In this document: positions 49,539 to 57,531 of the stretch, in pieces
Layout of the letters: every line of letters starts with the position of its first letter
Numbering within the stretch: position 1 is the stretch's first letter
Assembly: GCA_963703745.1 (NCBI GenBank)
Contig: CAVPFL010000004.1
Span: 1,612,001-1,676,000, forward strand
Direction of reading: 5' to 3'
Source of the DNA: AP-15 sp963703745
GTDB lineage: Bacteria; Pseudomonadota; Alphaproteobacteria; ATCC43930; CGMCC-115725
Length of the DNA: 64,000 nt
Position numbers and translations under genes: made by a program
The notes under the pieces: model-generated
Told to the model about the DNA's origin: nothing
What the model saw: the letters and a program-made list of their open reading frames with translations, nothing else
Databases searched by the model: none

Positions 49539-49738
49539 TGACCGCGCTTGTCCTCGTTTTTTGCTTGCAAGGTGCGCCCACCTCCTGCACCGAGCAGCGT
49601 CCGATCGAAGATCTATCGCTTGAAGCGTGCCTGGTGCGCGGCCAACACTATGCCGCGGAATGGCTCGCCGAACACCCAAAATGGATGCTGTCGCGCTGGC
49701 GATGCGAACACAACGTGCCGCCTCAAAAACCGGCATAG
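49538..49738 (+). CDS. Small secreted cysteine-containing protein (66 aa)
   Basis: TTG start at 49538 with a good AAAGGAA ribosome site. The peptide opens with a hydrophobic leader (TALVLVFCLQGAPTSC), and the mature part (EACLVRGQHYAAEWLAEHPK, then WRC) resembles short conserved hypothetical proteins of alphaproteobacteria. Three or four cysteines. It shares the starting bases with the divergent gene on the other strand, so one of the two starts may be misplaced. Function unknown. Confidence 0.5.
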   Translation: MTALVLVFCLQGAPTSCTEQRPIEDLSLEACLVRGQHYAAEWLAEHPKWMLSRWRCEHNVPPQKPA

Positions 49739-49904
49739 GCGCTCCTCCGGCGATGGGAAAGTGCTCACCGACTTTCCTCAATCGCGGCAGCCTTGTGCGT
49801 CATGCCGAACTGAAATAGCATCGCGTATTAAGATATTTGGCCGGACCCGACAACTATGCTAGGGGACGGCGGTTAGCGAATCATCGAGGGGAGGAAGGAA
49901 GGCG

Positions 49905-51689
49905 ATGACACTATCTCGTTTCTGGATCGTAACGCCAATGCTCGCTCTATTCGCGGGTACGGCTGGTGCCAATGACGAACTCATCAAGCTCTCGAAAGAC
50001 CCAAACCAGTGGGTCATGCCGAGCGGCGACTACGCAAACACGCGCTACAGTGAGCTCAAGCAGATTAACAGGGACAACGTCAAGAATCTTCGTCCGATGT
50101 GGACCTTCTCCACAGGGGTGCTGCGCGGTCATGAGGGTGGCCCCCTGGTCATCGGCGACGTTATGTACGTGCACTCGCCGTTCCCGAACTACGTGTTCGC
50201 GCTCGACCTCAACAATAACGGGCGGATTTTGTGGAAATACGAGCCGAAGCAGGATCCAACTGTCATCCCAGTGATGTGCTGCGACACCGTCAACCGCGGG
50301 GTCGCTTATGGCGACGGCAAAATTTTCCTCGATCAGGCCGACACAACGCTGGTGGCTCTCGATGCGAAGACCGGCAACGTCGTGTGGAGCGTTAAGAATG
50401 GCGACCCGAAGAAGGGCGAAACTGGGACGAGCGCTCCTTTGGTTGTGAAGGACAAGGTGCTTGTCGGTATCAGTGGCGGCGAATTCGGCGTTCAGGCGCG
50501 GGTCACGGCCTACAACATCAAGGACGGCTCGTTGGCTTGGAAGGCCTATTCGGAAGGGCCTGACAATGAGATCCTGTTCGACGCCAACACGACCGAGCTC
50601 GGCAAGCCCGTCGGGAGGGACTCGTCGACCAAGACCTGGCAGGGCGATCAGTGGAAGATCGGCGGCGGCGGAACCTGGGGTTGGCTCTCATACGATCCGC
50701 AGCTCAACCTGATCTATTATGGCTCGGGCAATCCGAGCACGTGGAATCCGGTGCAACGGCCGGGCGACAATAAGTGGTCAATGACCATTTTCGCCCGCAA
50801 CCCGGATACCGGGGTCGCCAAGTGGGTCTATCAGATGACGCCTCACGACCAGTGGGACTATGACGGCGTCAACGAGATGATCCTGGCTGACATCAACGTG
50901 AAGGGGCAACCAACCAAGGCACTCGTGCATTTTGACCGGAACGGCTTCGGATACACGCTCAATCGTGAAACCGGGGCATTGCTGGTCGCGGAAAAATACG
51001 ATCCGAAGGTCAATTGGGCGACCAAGGTCGATATGCAGACCGGCCGGCCGCAGGTCGTGGCTGAATATGCCCCAGGCTCCAAAGGTGAAGACGTCAACTA
51101 CAAGCAGATCTGCCCTGCGGCCCTTGGTTCGAAGGACCAGCAGCCGGCTAGCTTCTCGCCAAAGACCGGGGTGTTTTATGTGCCGACCAACCACGTCTGC
51201 ATGGACTACGAACCCTTCAAGGTGTCGTACACCGCCGGCCAGCCTTACGTCGGGGCGACACTGTCGATGTACCCGCCGCAGGGCGAGAATAATCTCGGCA
51301 ACTTCATTGCGTGGGATGCAGGGACAGGCAAAATACTCTGGTCCGATCCTGAGCCCTTCTCGGTGTGGTCAGGAGCCTTGTCGACTGCAGGCGATATCGT
51401 CTTCTACGGTACGCTCGAGGGTTACCTGAAGGCGGTCGACAGCCAGACCGGCAAGGAACTCTACCGGTTCAAGACCCCCTCCGGGATCATCGGTAACGTC
51501 AACACCTTCACCCATGGCGGCAAGCAATACATAGCGGTGCTGTCGGGGGTCGGTGGCTGGGCGGGCATCGGCATGGCTGCCGGTTTGACCAAAGACACCG
51601 ATGGGCTCGGCGCGGTCGGCGCCTACAAGGCGTTGGCCAACTACACCCAGCTCGGGGGCGTCCTGACGATTTTTGGCTTGCCCGAATGA
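49905..51689 (+). CDS. xoxF: XoxF-type lanthanide-dependent methanol dehydrogenase
   Basis: A 594-residue periplasmic quinoprotein oxidising methanol (and often formaldehyde) with PQQ and a light lanthanide. Signal peptide to about AGTAGAND (22). Vicinal disulfide C125-C126; metal ligands E193, N276, catalytic D318 and the lanthanide-coordinating D320 (HDQWDYDGVNE). It is the most canonical XoxF of the six quinoproteins here. GAGGAAGGAA precedes the ATG. It is followed by xoxG and xoxJ, the standard order. No mxaF/mxaI calcium system appears in the window. Confidence 0.95.
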   Translation: MTLSRFWIVTPMLALFAGTAGANDELIKLSKDPNQWVMPSGDYANTRYSELKQINRDNVKNLRPMWTFSTGVLRGHEGGPLVIGDVMYVHSPFPNYVFALDLNNNGRILWKYEPKQDPTVIPVMCCDTVNRGVAYGDGKIFLDQADTTLVALDAKTGNVVWSVKNGDPKKGETGTSAPLVVKDKVLVGISGGEFGVQARVTAYNIKDGSLAWKAYSEGPDNEILFDANTTELGKPVGRDSSTKTWQGDQWKIGGGGTWGWLSYDPQLNLIYYGSGNPSTWNPVQRPGDNKWSMTIFARNPDTGVAKWVYQMTPHDQWDYDGVNEMILADINVKGQPTKALVHFDRNGFGYTLNRETGALLVAEKYDPKVNWATKVDMQTGRPQVVAEYAPGSKGEDVNYKQICPAALGSKDQQPASFSPKTGVFYVPTNHVCMDYEPFKVSYTAGQPYVGATLSMYPPQGENNLGNFIAWDAGTGKILWSDPEPFSVWSGALSTAGDIVFYGTLEGYLKAVDSQTGKELYRFKTPSGIIGNVNTFTHGGKQYIAVLSGVGGWAGIGMAAGLTKDTDGLGAVGAYKALANYTQLGGVLTIFGLPE

Positions 51690-51714
51690 TCGTCGGATAA
51701 TTCCGCACCGGCGC

Positions 51715-51748
51715 AAGGCCGGCGTCCCGCGGTCGGGTCGCCGGCCTT
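51715..51748 (+). terminator. Hairpin between xoxF and xoxG, probable attenuator
   Basis: A 10-bp stem AAGGCCGGCG / CGCCGGCCTT with a 14-base loop and TT after it, 25 bases downstream of the xoxF stop and 22 before xoxG. It looks like an intrinsic terminator and would let xoxF be transcribed more than xoxGJ. Confidence 0.65.
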
Positions 51749-51770
51749 TTCCTAGCGGGAGGATGTTCGT

Positions 51771-52205
51771 GTGAGAGTGTTGCCGCCGCTCTTCTGCGTT
51801 GTCGCGGCGCTCTTTCTGGGGTCGAGCGGCACTCTGGCGGCAGAGAGCAATCGGTCGACGGAAACGGAAAAGCCCTATACCGTCGTGGGCGGCAAAGTCG
51901 ACAAGAAGACCTTCAACGGCTGGCGCCGCTATACCGAATCCTGCATGCGGTGCCACGGGCCGGACGGAGCCGGCAGCTCCTATGCCCCCGATCTGGTCAA
52001 CTCGGTCAAGCACATCACGCAAGACGAGTTCAACGATATCGTCGTCAACGGGCGGACTAACGTCAATGCAGCCGCCGAGAACGTGATGCCACCCTTTGGC
52101 GAGGTCGAAGACGTGGTCACCTATCTCGACGACATCTGGGCCTACCTGAAGGCTCGTGCCGATGGCGTGCTGGGCCGTGGCCGACCGCCGCGGATCGGTG
52201 ACTAG
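51771..52205 (+). CDS. xoxG: XoxG-type cytochrome c, electron acceptor of XoxF
   Basis: A 144-residue mono-heme cytochrome c with signal peptide (SSGTLAAES) and heme motif C58-x-x-C61-H62 (CMRCHGPDGAG), M106 in VMPPFGE as axial ligand. Size and the pattern GxxxYxxxCxxCHGPD fit XoxG/cytochrome cL-like proteins that accept electrons from XoxF. GTG start with GGGAGGATG upstream. Directly after xoxF and before xoxJ. Confidence 0.87.
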   Translation: MRVLPPLFCVVAALFLGSSGTLAAESNRSTETEKPYTVVGGKVDKKTFNGWRRYTESCMRCHGPDGAGSSYAPDLVNSVKHITQDEFNDIVVNGRTNVNAAAENVMPPFGEVEDVVTYLDDIWAYLKARADGVLGRGRPPRIGD

Positions 52206-52215
52206 GGTGTTCGGC

Positions 52216-53034
52216 ATGCGTCGGCCCAGCGCCGCGGTGCTGATTGGGGTGCTGCTCGCCGGCGGCGGGCCCGCCGCCTCACAAACCAGCGAGATTGTCG
52301 ATCGCAGCGAGCTCAAGGTCTGCGCCGATCCCAACAATCTTCCGTTCTCCGACGAGAAAAAAGAGGGGTTCGAAAACAAGATTGCCGATCTGATGGGATC
52401 TGAGCTCGGGCTCAAGGTAGATTACGCGTGGTTTCCGCAGGTGATCGGTTTCGTTCGAAACACGCTGCGTGCCCATCTGTGCGACCTGGTGATGGGTACC
52501 GTCGCCGGCGACGAAATCATGCAGACAACCAACCCCTATTACTTCACCACCTACGTGATGTTCTATCGATCCGACAAAGGGCTTGCGGCAGATAGCGTAC
52601 AAGATCCGCGCCTCGCGAGTTTGCGGCTCGGGGTCGTCGGCGGGACGCCCCCCGCGGATCTCCTCGCCCGCTACGATTTGATGGCCCACACCAAGCCCTA
52701 CGCTCTGACCGTCGACACTCGCGTCGAATCCCCGACCCATGACATGGTCCAAGACGTCGTGGATGGGACAGTGGATGTCGGCTTTCTGTGGGGACCGATC
52801 GCCGGCTATTACCGCAAGCACGACGCTCTGCCGCTGACCTTGGTCCCGCTCAAGAGCGAGCCCGGGGCCGCCCGCATGGAGTACCACATCGCGATGGGGG
52901 TGCGCGCCAACGAGTCCGAATGGCGCCGCCGCATCAACACGGTGATCCTCAAGCGCCAGCCGGAAATCACCGCGATCCTGCGCGACTACGGCGTCCCGCT
53001 CCTCAATGAGCAGGGCGAGCTCGCGATCCCCTGA
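52216..53034 (+). CDS. xoxJ: XoxJ, periplasmic binding-protein-like partner of XoxF
   Basis: A 272-residue periplasmic protein of the solute-binding family 3 fold (LKVCADPNNLPFSDEKKEGF at the N-terminus of the mature part; GTVDVGFLWGPIAGYY late), the quinoprotein-associated MoxJ/XoxJ group. XoxJ is thought to help activate or metallate XoxF. ATG 52216 gives a clean signal peptide; GTG codons at 52198 and 52207 are alternatives overlapping the xoxG stop. Confidence 0.88.
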   Translation: MRRPSAAVLIGVLLAGGGPAASQTSEIVDRSELKVCADPNNLPFSDEKKEGFENKIADLMGSELGLKVDYAWFPQVIGFVRNTLRAHLCDLVMGTVAGDEIMQTTNPYYFTTYVMFYRSDKGLAADSVQDPRLASLRLGVVGGTPPADLLARYDLMAHTKPYALTVDTRVESPTHDMVQDVVDGTVDVGFLWGPIAGYYRKHDALPLTLVPLKSEPGAARMEYHIAMGVRANESEWRRRINTVILKRQPEITAILRDYGVPLLNEQGELAIP

Positions 53035-53045
53035 GGGCGCCTCCG

Positions 53046-53600
53046 ATGAGGCGGGTGATCCGAGGTCTCGCGCTCGGCTTTCTGCTGGTCGGCAAGGTCG
53101 GCGTTCATGCCCAGGTGCCGGAGCCCGAAGGCTATCGGCTGGACGAATATCGGGCCCCGACCCCGGCCACCGTCCCGGGCGGCGTCGTCATCGATACAGA
53201 GGCGGCATACAAATTGTGGCTGAGCGGCGCCGCGGTTTGGATCGATGTGCTCCCGGCCCCGCGCCGCCCTGAGAATTTGCCCGCACAGGCCTTTTGGATG
53301 CCGCTGCCACGACACGATATCCCGAGCAGCCTGTGGCTCCCGGACGTCGGCCGCGGCGCGCTGAGCCCCGAACTCGAGGCATATTTTAAGACGCATCTGG
53401 AAGGGGCCACCGAGGGCATCCGCGACCGGCCTATCGTCTTCTATTGCCTTGCCGATTGCTGGATGAGCTGGAATGCCACCAAGCGTGCCGCGAGCTGGGG
53501 ATATACACACCTTTTTTGGTACCGAGATGGGATCGACGGCTGGGAAGCGGCAAAGTTGCCGACCGAGAATGCGGAACCGGTACCGGGGCCCGGACCTTGA
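53046..53600 (+). CDS. PQQ-associated rhodanese-like protein with CxxxCW motif
   Basis: A 184-residue secreted rhodanese-like protein; signal peptide to GVHAQV. The active loop is YCLADCWMSWN, where a rhodanese cysteine loop would be, matching the 'CXXCW motif' family recurrent in PQQ-dependent catabolism loci (here with three residues between the cysteines). It may handle a sulfur or redox step linked with the SoxYZ-like protein. Twelve bases after xoxJ in the same operon. Confidence 0.83.
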   Translation: MRRVIRGLALGFLLVGKVGVHAQVPEPEGYRLDEYRAPTPATVPGGVVIDTEAAYKLWLSGAAVWIDVLPAPRRPENLPAQAFWMPLPRHDIPSSLWLPDVGRGALSPELEAYFKTHLEGATEGIRDRPIVFYCLADCWMSWNATKRAASWGYTHLFWYRDGIDGWEAAKLPTENAEPVPGPGP

Positions 53601-53611
53601 AGGAACCGGTG

Positions 53612-54382
53612 ATGGGCGGATTTCGCAAACTCGCATGGGTGTTGTTCGTCGTTTTGATCCCGCCCACTTACGGCGCCGATCTTACCACCGCGCAGGTTCG
53701 CGAGATCGTAGCAGCGGCGACGCCCGGTAAGCCGGCCGACCTTTCCGGGAAATGTCTTGAAAACCTCGATCTGAGCAATCTCGACTTCGAAGGGGCAAAC
53801 CTTTCCGGGGCAAACCTCTTCGGTGCCAAACTCGATGGTGCGAATCTCTCGGGCGCCGACCTTGCCGGTGCCAAGCTCGACCTCGCCTGGATCATGCGGG
53901 CGAATTTCACCAACGCCGATCTGTCGAATGCGAGCCTCTTCGGCCTTGTCGTTTCGTCGGGTCTCGATATCTCTCCCGCCGAGGCACCGATTTTCAAAGG
54001 CGCCAGATTTTCCGGCGCGCGCATCATCGCTCGCCTGAGCGGGTTCGATCTGAGTGGTGCCGATTTCACCGGCGCCAGAATGGGCGCCGACATGAAAAAT
54101 CAGTCCATGGGGTTGATGAGGACCGATCTCTCCGGTGCCAATCTGCTCGGGGCCGATTTCTCAAAGGCCGATCTCGGTCGCGCATCATTGCGCTTTGCCA
54201 ATCTGACCGGAGCTAAGCTAATAGGCGCAAACTTGTCGGGAGCTGATCTATCAGGCGCCGATCTGACCGGCGCCGATTTGACGGACGCCGATGCCACAGA
54301 GGCCGATCTCGGCGGCGCCGTACTGACCAACGCTCGTGGTCTCGATACCATAAAGGGGTTCAACCCGGCGCAGCGGCGATAG
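53612..54382 (+). CDS. Secreted pentapeptide-repeat protein (copy C)
   Basis: A 256-residue protein with signal peptide (PPTYGADL) and pentapeptide repeats (LSNLDFEGANLSGANLF to GADLTGADLTDADATEADL), interrupted by an irregular part around 115-150. Unlike copies A and B it has one cysteine (SGKCLENLDL) instead of C-x-x-C before the helix. ATG 53612 with AAGGA ribosome site; end overlaps the convergent gene at 54360 by 23 bases. Last gene of the xoxFGJ operon. Confidence 0.82.
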   Translation: MGGFRKLAWVLFVVLIPPTYGADLTTAQVREIVAAATPGKPADLSGKCLENLDLSNLDFEGANLSGANLFGAKLDGANLSGADLAGAKLDLAWIMRANFTNADLSNASLFGLVVSSGLDISPAEAPIFKGARFSGARIIARLSGFDLSGADFTGARMGADMKNQSMGLMRTDLSGANLLGADFSKADLGRASLRFANLTGAKLIGANLSGADLSGADLTGADLTDADATEADLGGAVLTNARGLDTIKGFNPAQRR

Positions 54383-54965
54383 CCGCCTGCTGCAGCGCCC
54401 GCGCCCAGGCGCCGAGCCGCGCATCGAGCGCTACCGGAATTTCGCAAGCATAGCGGATCGTACGCTGGATCTCCTCGAAGTTGCGCGCAGTGAAGTCGTG
54501 CCGTTGCTGCAGATCGACGCGCTTTTCAGCGGATTCCCCGGTGGCGTCGGGCGGGACCGAATTGAGCTCGTCCGCCAGCCGAGCGACGAGATCGGCGAGC
54601 TCGCGCTGCCGCCGGCCCATTTGCGTCAGTCGCTCGATCAGCTCAGCGCGCTCCCGATCGGTCTCTTCGAGCAGCCCGCGGAAAACAAGCGCGAGACGGT
54701 GCGGTCGGTCTTTGGATGCGGTTTTCGCGAAATTCGCGATCTCGGCCAGTCCTTCTTCCGTCGTCACCCGTCGCGGAGAGAGATGCCGAACGAGATCGGC
54801 AATCTCAGGATCGGCCTGCCAATCCCCCTGCATATCGAGCGTTCCGTTCCAATAGGATGCCGCCGTCAGATGCGGGACGAGCCGCTGCTGACAGGGCCAA
54901 TCGAGATCTTTGGTGCGCGGCGGCGCGGGCTGAGCCGCTGCGGATGCGGTAACTGCCGCGACCAC
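54360..54965 (-). CDS. Secreted coiled-coil protein in PQQ/ABC operon, unknown function
   Basis: About 201 residues; hydrophobic leader (VVAAVTASAAAQPAP), then a helical domain with cysteines at WPCQQRL and YACEIP and a probable coiled coil (ERAELIERLTQMGRRQRELA). The GTG start at 54965 leaves a rather short leader; the frame continues upstream as IIRRTLGWI without a start codon, so either the start is non-standard or a base is missing after the GTG at 54988. It follows the ABC permease on the same strand and is part of that operon. Function unknown. Confidence 0.6.
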   Translation of the reverse strand: MVAAVTASAAAQPAPPRTKDLDWPCQQRLVPHLTAASYWNGTLDMQGDWQADPEIADLVRHLSPRRVTTEEGLAEIANFAKTASKDRPHRLALVFRGLLEETDRERAELIERLTQMGRRQRELADLVARLADELNSVPPDATGESAEKRVDLQQRHDFTARNFEEIQRTIRYACEIPVALDARLGAWARALQQAAIAAAPG

Positions 54966-54996
54966 TATCCATCCAAGGGTGCGACGGATGATCGGA

Positions 54997-55800
54997 TCAC
55001 TCCGCAGCGCGACGCTGCATCAGCCCCTTTGCCGGATCGTAGCCATAGACCGCAAGGGTCAGAAAGATCGTCGTCGCGGCGACGAGCACGACGGCCGAGA
55101 CCGGCTCGAGCCGAGCATAGAGCGCGAAACGGATCAGCTCGACGGCGTGTGTGAACGGATTGGCCTGGCAAATATAATAGAGCGGGAGACTCGCCTCCTT
55201 GACATGCCATAGCGGATAGAGCGCGGAGGATGCGAAAAACATCGGAAAAATGACGAAGTTCATTACACTGGCGAAGTTTTCGAGCTGCCGGATTGCCGAG
55301 GAGAGCAGCAGGCCGAGCGCACCCATCATCAGCCCGGACAGGACGAGCGCCGGAAGCACCGTAATATAGCCATACCACGGCGGCTCAATGTCCCAGATCA
55401 AGGCGATCGCAAGAAAGGCGTAAGCTTGCAGCACCGAGAGGACGCATCCGGCGAGAAGCTTGGCTGTCAGCAGAAACCAGCGCGGCAGCGGGCTGACCAT
55501 CAGGATCCGCATGCTCCCCATCTCGCGGTCGTAGACCATCGACAGCGAGATCAGCATCCCATTGAACAGCAGGATCATCGCGATTAGGCCGGGCGCGATG
55601 TAGACCTCGTACGGGATATAGGTCTCGTAAGGTGGGATGATCGACACGCCCAGCACGAAGTGGAACCCGGTTGCAAAGATCGCGAGCCAGACGAGAGGCC
55701 GCACCAATGCCGAGAAGAAGCGGCCGCGTTGGTTCAGGAAGCGCCGCCATTCACGGGCCGTGATACCGGCGAAACAACGCAGGTAATGGATTGGCGTCAT
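54997..55800 (-). CDS. ABC-2 type permease of the PQQ-alcohol-dehydrogenase transporter
   Basis: A 267-residue membrane protein with six helices and the ABC-2 pattern (PLVWLAIFATGFHF, YDREMGSMRILMVSPLPRWF, ANPFTHAVELIRFALY). It belongs to the PedC-like permease group linked to PQQ-dependent alcohol oxidation. Start ATG 55800 overlaps the ATPase stop (ATGA). With the ATPase it forms the transporter; related genes in Methylobacterium (lutE/lutF) are required for lanthanide uptake, but in others a role in alcohol or other export is proposed. Confidence 0.85.
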   Translation of the reverse strand: MTPIHYLRCFAGITAREWRRFLNQRGRFFSALVRPLVWLAIFATGFHFVLGVSIIPPYETYIPYEVYIAPGLIAMILLFNGMLISLSMVYDREMGSMRILMVSPLPRWFLLTAKLLAGCVLSVLQAYAFLAIALIWDIEPPWYGYITVLPALVLSGLMMGALGLLLSSAIRQLENFASVMNFVIFPMFFASSALYPLWHVKEASLPLYYICQANPFTHAVELIRFALYARLEPVSAVVLVAATTIFLTLAVYGYDPAKGLMQRRAAE

Positions 55801-56540
55801 GCCGCCTCGCGCTCTTGCACCAGGGTTTCGAACGCGGCGCGCATCGTTGGAGCCCGAGTATCGCCGAGCAGTTGCGCGGCGGCGCCATCGGCGCGCACCT
55901 CGCCTTTGTGCAATACGACCACCCGCGCACCTTCGCCGACCTCGTCGATCAGATGGGTGGCCCAAAGTGCCGCGATGCCTTCCTCGCGACATAGCCGACG
56001 CGTGTGGTCGAGCATGAATTGACGGCTGGCGATGTCGAGCCCGACCGTCGGTTCGTCGAGTAGCAAAAGGCGCGGCCGATGCAAAAGACACCGGGCGATC
56101 TCGACGCGACGTCGCTGGCCACCGCTCAGCTGGCGTACCTTGTCGTGGCGCTGATCGGCGAGGCCGACCCGCTGGATCTCGGCGGCACCCCGCTGTGCGG
56201 CTTCTCGATGCGACAGCCCGTGCAAGGAAGCATGATAATAGAGGTTCTGCTGCACCGTGAGGTCGAGATCGAGGGTCGGCTGCTGGAACACCACGCCAAT
56301 CCGCCGTAAGCATTCCGACGGCCGCTCGCGGATGTCCATGCCGAAGATGCGGATCACGCCCTCGCGTTGGACATAGAGCCGGGTGGCGAGCGAGAACAAC
56401 GTCGTCTTCCCGGCACCATTCAGTCCGAGCAGCACGGTAAAATCACCGGGCGCGACCGAGAACGAGACATTGTTCAACACGCGACGCGGCCCGAAGGCGT
56501 GCCCGAGGCCCTCGATAGAGAGTGCAGAAACGTCGGTCAT
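55797..56540 (-). CDS. ABC transporter ATPase of the PQQ-alcohol-dehydrogenase system
   Basis: A 247-residue ATPase: Walker A GLNGAGKTT (about 39-47), Q-loop FQQPTLDLDLT, signature LSGGQRRR, Walker B RLLLLDEPTVGLD and switch histidine ATHLIDE. ATG 56540 chosen; the frame is open nine codons more. It follows the beta-propeller gene by seven bases and overlaps the permease by four. Confidence 0.9.
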   Translation of the reverse strand: MTDVSALSIEGLGHAFGPRRVLNNVSFSVAPGDFTVLLGLNGAGKTTLFSLATRLYVQREGVIRIFGMDIRERPSECLRRIGVVFQQPTLDLDLTVQQNLYYHASLHGLSHREAAQRGAAEIQRVGLADQRHDKVRQLSGGQRRRVEIARCLLHRPRLLLLDEPTVGLDIASRQFMLDHTRRLCREEGIAALWATHLIDEVGEGARVVVLHKGEVRADGAAAQLLGDTRAPTMRAAFETLVQEREAA

Positions 56541-56547
56541 GGGGGGG

Positions 56548-57531
56548 TCACGGGCGGGATACCACACCCCACGGCGACTGGCCGACGGGAACAGATTTGA
56601 TCACCTTGAGGGAGCCGACGTCGATGACCGAGATGTCGTTGCTGACCCCGTTCGTCGTATAGAGCCGGGTCTGATCCGGATTGAATGCGAGGCTCCATAC
56701 CCTTTGGCCGACCAGCAGATAGCGTAAGACCTCATAGCTCTGCGCGTCCACCACGGCAACGCGGTTGGCGGGTCCCAGTGCGACAAAGGCTAGCTTGCGG
56801 TCGCGAGTGATCGCGATCCCGACAGGCTGGATCGCTTCGGTCGGGACGCCGGGAACGGCAAAAGTGATGCGTTTGACGAGCTCGCGCTTGTCGGCGTCGA
56901 CGACGCTGACCGACCCCCCGATTTCCGCCGAAACCCAGAACTGGGCGCCATCATTGGTCCATACGGCGCGGCGCGGGCGGCTGTCGACGAGGATGTTGGC
57001 AACGACTTCGCGCTTGGCCGTGTCGATGATGTGCGCCATGTTCGTGGTCTCGGACGTGTTGACCAGATATTTGCCGTCCGGACTGATACCCATCCCCTCC
57101 GGTTCGACGCCAACCGGAATCTCGGTGACAACCGAGCCGCGATCGATGTCGACGATGGTGACGAGGTTGTCATCTTCGTTGGCAACGTAGAGAAGCTTGC
57201 CGGTCGGATCGAGCGCGAAGTACTCCGGGTCGGCTCCACTCGGCAGAGTACGGACGACCTTGTCGGCGGCGAGATCGAGCACTTCGATATGGTCGCTGTC
57301 GCTGGCGCAGATGTAGAGCGACTTATCGTCCTTGGAGAGCACAATGCCACGCGGGCGCTGGCCGACCGGGATCGTCTTTACCGGCTCGAGGCTCGCGCCA
57401 TCGACGACCGTGATCGTGTTGTCCTTCTCGTTCGATACATAGATCGTGTCCGCCGCTGCGATCGAGATCGCGAAGTGGAAACAAGCAAGGGCCGCCACGC
57501 CACGCCACGCCGCGGTTACCCCATTCGACAT
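56548..57531 (-). CDS. Secreted YVTN beta-propeller protein, PQQ-catabolism-associated (copy 2)
   Basis: A 327-residue secreted protein with signal peptide (FAISIAAADT) and seven YVTN-like repeats (TIYVSNEKDNTITVVDG, LYVANEDDNLVTIVD, LYTTNGVSNDISVID). Homologous to the propeller at 36159, and like it coupled to a substrate-binding protein gene (16-base overlap with the upstream gene). The family accompanies PQQ-dehydrogenase ABC systems; its ligand or partner is not known. Confidence 0.85.
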   Translation of the reverse strand: MSNGVTAAWRGVAALACFHFAISIAAADTIYVSNEKDNTITVVDGASLEPVKTIPVGQRPRGIVLSKDDKSLYICASDSDHIEVLDLAADKVVRTLPSGADPEYFALDPTGKLLYVANEDDNLVTIVDIDRGSVVTEIPVGVEPEGMGISPDGKYLVNTSETTNMAHIIDTAKREVVANILVDSRPRRAVWTNDGAQFWVSAEIGGSVSVVDADKRELVKRITFAVPGVPTEAIQPVGIAITRDRKLAFVALGPANRVAVVDAQSYEVLRYLLVGQRVWSLAFNPDQTRLYTTNGVSNDISVIDVGSLKVIKSVPVGQSPWGVVSRP

